Positions 1 through 6,300 of a stretch of DNA of 8,130 bases are shown here, piece after piece; position 1 is the stretch's first letter; every line of letters begins with the position of its first letter. This stretch comes from Pseudomonadota bacterium (GTDB lineage Bacteria; SAR324; XYD2-FULL-50-16; JAHJRI01): contig JAKSDL010000167.1 in NCBI GenBank assembly GCA_022360105.1, positions 1-8,130 of the forward strand, written 5' to 3'. Below the pieces are notes generated by a model. It had not been told where the DNA came from. It saw nothing but the letters and a program-made list of their open reading frames with translations, and made no database searches. Position numbers and translations under genes: made by a program.

Positions 1-42
1 TCTGCCATCCACTTCATACAACATTGTTTTCAGTTCTTTCAT
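1..42 (-). CDS. Start of a second minus-strand gene, 3' part beyond the window; possibly crotonase family
   Basis: ATG at 40-42 opens a frame of 14 codons, MKELKTMLYEVDGR, that runs off the left edge without a stop. The start is supported by AAAGGAG five bases upstream and by a candidate promoter about 57 bases upstream. Enoyl-CoA hydratase/isomerase (crotonase) proteins often begin with an N-terminus of the type 'LYEVDGRVATITLNRP', so that family is a possible guess, but 14 residues cannot prove it. It lies on the same strand as the giant gene, 277 bp after its stop, and beyond a probable terminator, so it is likely transcribed separately. Confidence 0.6.
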   Translation of the reverse strand, partial: MKELKTMLYEVDGR

Positions 43-47
43 CTGCT

Positions 48-54
48 CTCCTTT
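48..54 (-). promoter_or_regulatory. Ribosome binding site of the downstream gene
   Basis: AAAGGAG on the minus strand lies five bases before the ATG at 40-42. Match and spacing are both good, and this is the main reason to believe a gene starts here. Confidence 0.7.
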
Positions 55-98
55 TCTATTTCAATGCACAAACCCTGTGACTGCAACATTACGAGCAA

Positions 99-127
99 AA
101 TCTACAGAAAAATGATGATTATGGCAA
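99..127 (-). promoter_or_regulatory. Candidate sigma70-like promoter for the downstream minus-strand gene
   Basis: On the minus strand TTGCCA (122-127) is followed after 17 bases by TAGATT (99-104). The first box matches the -35 consensus at five of six bases and the second matches the -10 at four of six, with ideal spacing. The overlapping stretch TTTG-20-TAGATTTTG also resembles the Bacteroidota-type promoter (TTTG about 20 bases before TAnnTTTG), off by one base in the second box. The expected leader before the ATG at 42 is about 50 nt. Confidence 0.4.
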
Positions 128-132
128 ATTAA

Positions 133-148
133 CGGCTATTGATAGCCG
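133..148. repeat. Short inverted repeat in the intergenic region
   Basis: CGGCTAT and ATAGCCG form a perfect 7-bp inverted repeat around TG. It sits just upstream (minus strand sense) of the candidate promoter at 99-127, so an operator is conceivable, but so short a repeat could be chance. Confidence 0.3.
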
Positions 149-191
149 GCGGGATAGCTGACAGTTTGATGGGTATGCAATAGTTAAGTAG

Positions 192-213
192 GATGGGCAA
201 CTTGTTGCCCATC
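192..213. repeat. Second inverted repeat with GATGGG-type arms
   Basis: GATGGGCAA and its exact complement TTGCCCATC flank a CTTG loop. The arm is nearly the same as that of the larger palindrome at 278-305 (GATGGGTAA), and a half copy GATGGGTATGCAA lies at 168-180 without a partner. There is no T tract, so it is not a typical terminator. It may be a REP-like element, an mRNA-stabilising hairpin or a protein-binding site. Confidence 0.6.
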
Positions 214-268
214 GGGAGTATCTGTGGGAAAGGCAAGACCAAAACTTTTTGAAGATCTGCCCGATCGG

Positions 269-305
269 AAAAATTGCAGGATGGGTAAGTGCACTTACCC
301 ATCCT
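269..305 (-). terminator. Probable intrinsic terminator of the giant gene
   Basis: Positions 278-305 form a perfect 28-nt palindrome: the 13-nt arm AGGATGGGTAAGT, a GC centre, then its exact complement. It starts 14 nt after the stop codon. On the minus strand the stem is followed by GCAATTTTTCC, a five-T tract offset by four bases, so it is a reasonable but not ideal rho-independent terminator. On the plus strand the stem is followed directly by TTTT, so it could also stop opposite transcription. Confidence 0.65.
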
Positions 306-319
306 TTTGAAAGGCTAGT

Positions 320-3300
320 TTAAGGCGTGTTTTCATATAGACTTTCAATTTCACTTTCTATTAAAACCCGATTGTAAAATCGTATATCATCTAAACGACC
401 TTCAAAATAGGTATTCCCGAATGGACTGCGACCTATGCCAAGAAAACTGGGTGAATTGAGATCTGCATGGATAGGCCCGTCACCAGTTGCGTCAAGTTTA
501 CCGTCAAGGTAAAGCTGCATGAGCCCTGTATTGTAATCGCGAGTGACACCAATATGATGCCAGTCGGCATCAATGGTCTTACTAGCAATGTTAAAAGTTG
601 AATTACCGAAGCCAATACCAAATACAATTCTATTATTAGCCAGAGCAATTCCAAAATCATTCTGGTCAACTCCGATTTTGCCGTCAATGATCGGGAAATT
701 GCTATTATCAAACCAGTCGGCAGACGGATCGCCACCTGTCTGACTGGTCCTGATCCAGAAACTGATGGTAAAATCATCTGCTGCTGTATCCGAATCTATC
801 GATGACACTTCTAAGTATGGATTATCTATTTCTGCAGAACTTTCAAGACCGTTGAATTCAAGTGCACCGGTTGGATCACCGGTAGCGTCCTGAACCGGAT
901 TTAAGCTTCCCTGACATAAGCCATGACTTCCAAGCCCGCAACTGTCTAATAATAAGTCATTGGTACAATCTTCAGCACCAAGCATGTAGTACCCGATGAG
1001 TCCATCAGGAATGATTGTAGCCGATGCCATGGCATGCACTCCCGGAGCGTAGTCTCCGGAACCGTCATGAGCAAAAGCTGTATAGTAGAAAGAAATACCG
1101 TTTTGAACTCCATCGGTATAGTTATCTGAAGTCCCGTCATAAACTAAAGTTGGATCAGACGTGGCATCCGGATACCCATTCGCACTTCTAATGATCCTGA
1201 CATATTTGTAGGTATCGTCTTGAAATACCCATTTTAGATCTATTTCCTGATTCTTCGATGTCGCACTAAAGGACAGCACATCCAGTGCACCATTTTTAGA
1301 TGGATTGATGGTGCCGGTACCCGGTTTGCCAGTTCTACTTAATTCACTTAAATCAACCTGGCTGGATTCAATTTCCACATTGACATCCCCGGAAACATCC
1401 ACCTGACCGGAACCACTTAAATTATATCCACCCGCAAATGTGACTGTATGATCTCCTCCCGTAATAGTTAGAACAGCCCCGTTGTCTACTATGATACCGT
1501 CGTTAAAATATAGATCTGAGTTGACTGTCAGCGTTGCATTTTGTTTTACATAAAGGGTTGCATCAGGGGCCAGGGTAAATCCTTCTCCGATTTCCAGATG
1601 TCCCTCCAGTACAACTTCGTGTAATATAATCGTTCCATCGTTCGATGGATCTTTGATCAATTTATTGGTCCCGTTTTGAGCGATAAGTTGATCTCCAATG
1701 ATCAGGGTCTTGCCGGCAGCCACCTTTACTCTACCTAGGGCTCCATCGAGAGTTAGCTGCTGAATAACGTAATCATCATCAACAATAATTCCGTGATCTG
1801 GTGAGGAATCTGCCGTAAATTTAGCTTTGCCCAACATCCCATCCTGACCCGTCAAATGAAGAACGCTATCGGAGCCATTCAGGTCAAAATCGTTGACATT
1901 CTCTATCACACCCGAATTATTTAGATTTAGCGTATTGGCACCAATTTTCAGTTCATCTCCTGAATAATCCAGATAAGCGTCGTGTGAAACATCGATGGTA
2001 GTGTCCGATACCAGGGGAACCAGACTACCAAACAAAGTTACATCCTGATTGATGTCCAGAATTCCGGAGGAGATATCCATAGGGGAACTGATATTTATCG
2101 CCCTATTAATCGACAAAGTGCCCTGGCTGCCCAAAACAATTCCTGTACCATTAAGATCAGAATCTACATTCCATCTTAAGGTATTGCCGTGCAAATCCCA
2201 GTTAGTAGACCCATCACTGCTTATATCGACAGAAACTGAAACATCATTTCGAAAATCAACATTTAGGTTGTTAAGTCCGATAGTGACAGGACCTAGACCA
2301 GAAATTGAATCTGCCGAACCATCCAGAGATAAAGAGCCATCATTGATTATTAACGATTTATTGACTGTAAGATTATGATAAAGTTCCAAACTCGTCTGGT
2401 TGATATTAGTGCTTCCATCAACAACAAGATTATTCGCTATTACTCTCCCAGCACCGCTCAAGGCAAAGTTCTTACTATCAATGTTTAGATCCTGGTTCAG
2501 ATTAAGAGTGGTTCCAAGTTGCACATCCATGGATGCATCGAACTCTGTACTGCTGGTTAACGTCCCAAGTACATCTGTTGTAGTATCAATATCGATGTGA
2601 CCTTCATAGAGATTGATATTTGCACCAATTATCGATGGTGTCTCATGAATTAAAAGAGTTGCATCTGAAGATAGATCGATTTGACCTTGCAAACTTCCAC
2701 CATTTCCATTCCAGGACAAAATCTTTCCGTTATTTCGCCAATGTGTACTATCACTGGTGAGATCACCTGCCGAGTCCAAATTCAGATAAAGGTTATTATT
2801 CATTTGGATCGTGCTTCCAGTGAAGTCCATGGCACCATCCCCTGTGAAATGTACATCTGATGCGCTATTGAGAATTACCGAAACGTTCTTCGCCGTTAGA
2901 ATACCGTCACTACTGGCATCTAAATTACCCGACAAAATAATTACCTGGCCGGCTGTCATATTAAAAGTACTATCCAAATTAATTGAATTCAGCTTGATTG
3001 AACCATCACCAATCACATCCAATGAGGCAGTACTATCAATAGTCAGAGGCTGGGCAATGGAAAGCATGGAATCTGGCGATATATCTATAGTCAATGGCTG
3101 GTTAACAATCAATTGTTCAACGAAATACTCTCCACCAACTTCAATTCTGCTATCGGTTGTGGCGTCGATTCTAGTTTTCTTCATACTTCCGTCAGCAAGA
3201 AATCTAAGTTTACCCGAATTCTCGTCTAAAACCACAGGCTGATCATTAGCCATCGTCCCGTTACCTGCAAGTGATAGTGTCAAGGCATCTACACTGATGT

Positions 3301-6300
3301 CATTCCCGAAATAGTTAAGGCTATAGCCACTGTCGATATCAATAGTGGAGCTGGCCCGGTGATAAATGGATCCTGTTACATCTGTGGTAACATCAATATC
3401 AAGCATTCCCCCGTCAAGGTAAATATCCGCACTGATGTCTGCTTTAGTGTCGATTATCTTAAATACCCCATCACTCCCAACAAAAATCTCACCATGGAGT
3501 GTATTTCCTTCAACCGGGTACCATTCTAATATGTATCCATTGGTCTTGATGTCTGTTGTTGCGTCAGATTCAATGGAGGTGAACACCTTCAAATCTCCAT
3601 TCAAATCGAGAGACTGGCTTGTCAAATCAAGTTTCCCGTTTCCTTCAATATTGATCGTCTGGCCATCAGGTTGGGTAATTTTGCCATTGTTAACGTTCAC
3701 TTCACCGGTATTCTCAATCGTAACGCCTTGCTGTAAAAGTACGGTATTAGTACCTATATTAACACTGCCTTCCACATCAAATGCTTTTTTAACATTCAGG
3801 GTTCCACCCCCGGAAAGTGTTAAATCAGCCCCTGGTTGGATATCCAGCGTTGCATCAATGGTAAGAGTTTTAAAAGGTTCAATATAAATATCCAAGTTGC
3901 TTTCAACCACCAATTGTTCAATGGTAAAATCATTTTCTGCCCTGATCAGCTTATTGGTATCAGAATTGTTGGCTTTGACATTACTGACTCGACCTCCGCT
4001 CCCATTCAAAATCAATTGACTACCGGCAGTGTCGAGTTGTATCCAGTTTGTGGTTGCATTGTTGTTTTTAAAATCGCCTTGACCGGAAAGAGTAAGCCGC
4101 TTTCCGGCTAGAGAAATAATCTCTCCACTGTAAGTGATACTGGCGCCTGCCCCGACATCAATCTCTCCTAAATCATGCAGGCTAATGCTGCCGATTATAT
4201 CACTGCTTGCGTCAGAACTTAGCTTTCCTCCCTTAAAAATAATACCACTGGATACAATAACCGGATTTTTTGTGAGAATTAATTCCGATCCAATTCCAAT
4301 GTCCACTTGATTCCCGGTTAATTCTTGGGTTGAATTCCAGGTCAAAGTTGCACCATTCCCAATCAGCCAATCGTTGTTACCATCTGTAGAGATATCAAAA
4401 TCATTGATATCTACATTTCTTTCTAGCACGATGTCGCTCATGTAAAGATTCAACTCACCTTCTCCAGCCAGAATATCAGCGTTTCCGGCAAAGAAAAGAG
4501 TTGAACCTCTGAGCTCTATATCACTTGATATATCGGGAGTATTATGCAATCTCACGTGGGTATTGTTGGCTTTAAGAAGCCCTGAGCCTTCTACTTTAAG
4601 CGTTTCGAACAACTCGGTTACCCCCATTCCTTGAATGCTCAACTCCCTGCCATCCGGAATCGTTAGTCGTTGGCGAATTAATAATTCTGTATCAGTACTG
4701 AGATCGATTGATGATCGATCACTTTTTATTTGAATACTTCCCAGCATATCAGCAGAAACATCCACTTTGAGTTGCCCCTCCAGATTCAATACTGCATCAA
4801 CAGTTGCCGGATTATCCTTCAAATGAAACACACCATAGTCAACACTGTCAGCCGACACATCGATAGTGCCTTTCAGCACACCACCATAACCGTTCCAGGT
4901 AAAGGAGTTTTTGTACACGGACCATCTGGTATTCGTATCACTGGAAAGATTAGCGGAAGCATCGAGTGTTAAATCCAAATTTGAACCTGAATCCAGCGAT
5001 ATTCTACTTTCCTGCAAATCAACGTTTCCACTTCCGGAAATCATTGAATCGCCCGATGAATAGAAAAGCAGGGAGCTCTTATCGGCCAATAGATATCCGG
5101 TACTGCCAACTTCAACATTATTCTTTATCTTAAGGTCGATACTCTCACCAATATCACCTGTTCCATCCACAGTGAGGGCATTCAAATGCAGCGCACCTTC
5201 ACCTTTTGCTACAAATGATGTATCAGAAGGAACTTCCAGGGATTGTTCAATCGATAATGCAGCGTCGGTAGAGATATCTACTGTTAATGGTTGATTGATT
5301 ATTAAACTGGATATCGAGTAATCGGCACCAAACGGAACAAAAATATAGGAATCGGCTTTGGCAGTGGCTTTGTGTAATCTCCCACCACTGGCCAGTTTTA
5401 ACTTACTTGAGGAATCGTTCAGTACAATAGTTTGTTCATTAGCCATTGTTCCGTTACCTGCAAGTGATAGTGTCAAGGCATCTACACTGATGTCATTCCC
5501 GAAATAGTTAAGGCTATAACCACTGTCGATATCAATAGTGGAACTGGCCAGGTGATAAATGGATCCCGTTACATCTGTGGTAACATCAATATCAAGCATT
5601 CCACCATCAAGGTAAATATCCGCACTGATGTCTGCTTTAGTGTCGATTATCTTAAATACCCCATCATTCCCAATCAAAATCTTACCACGGAGTGTATTTC
5701 CTTCAATGGGGTGCCATTCTAATATATATCCATTGGTCTTGATATCTGTTGTTGCGTCAGATTCAATGGAGGTGAACACCTTCAAATCTCCATTCAAATC
5801 GAGAGACTGGCTTGTCAAATCCAAAGTACCATCACCCTTTATTTGCAGGGAATCTCCATTTGCCTGCTTAAAACCTCCGCCAGTCAATTTGATATTCCCA
5901 GTACTCGAAACATTAACCGGATTTTCGACCTGTAGAATTCCACCGCTCACTAGCACATTGCCTTGAACAACAAAATTGTTCTTTACATTCAATGTTCCTG
6001 AGCCTCTAACATCCAAAGTAGCACCCTCACCAACATCCAATGTTGTATCAATGGTGAGAACCTGACCGTCAGCAATATAGATGGTTAGCTCTTTTTCAAG
6101 TAGCAGGTGATTGATGGTAAAGTTCTTTTCAACCGATATTTCGCTGTTTGATGAAACCGAATCTACCTTTACATTGGTTAGCCTTCCGTTATCACTGGCA
6201 AAAGTAAGATGACTTCCATTATTGTTTAGCAAAAACCAATTGGTTTGCAGTTCATCATTTGAAATATTACCACCTCCTGAAAGGACTACATTCTTGCGGG

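Noticed and set aside
64..132. Plus-strand ORF of 22 codons (MHKPCDCNITSKIYRKMMIM...)
   Set aside because: It has no Shine-Dalgarno sequence, it is very short, and it overlaps the candidate promoter of the opposite-strand gene.
320..600. Type IX secretion C-terminal sorting domain
   Set aside because: The last about 90 residues fit the end of a LamG domain (WHHIGVTRDYN to RLDDIRFYNR) and show no separate sorting-domain motif.
433..1140. Minus-strand frames at 433-777 and 946-1140 overlapping the LamG region
   Set aside because: They lie in another frame of the same strand as the well-supported LamG and Fn3 coding sequence and show no independent coding signal.
3244..5821. Diversity-generating retroelement template/variable repeat pair
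   Set aside because: Two near-identical repeats with a patch of coding changes invite this idea. However, both copies are coding in the same gene, the differences are not restricted to adenines of a template, and no reverse transcriptase is in the window.
3244..5821. Insertion sequence or other mobile element as the cause of the 385-bp repeat
   Set aside because: The repeats have no terminal inverted repeats or transposase, and both copies code for the same protein module at equivalent positions.
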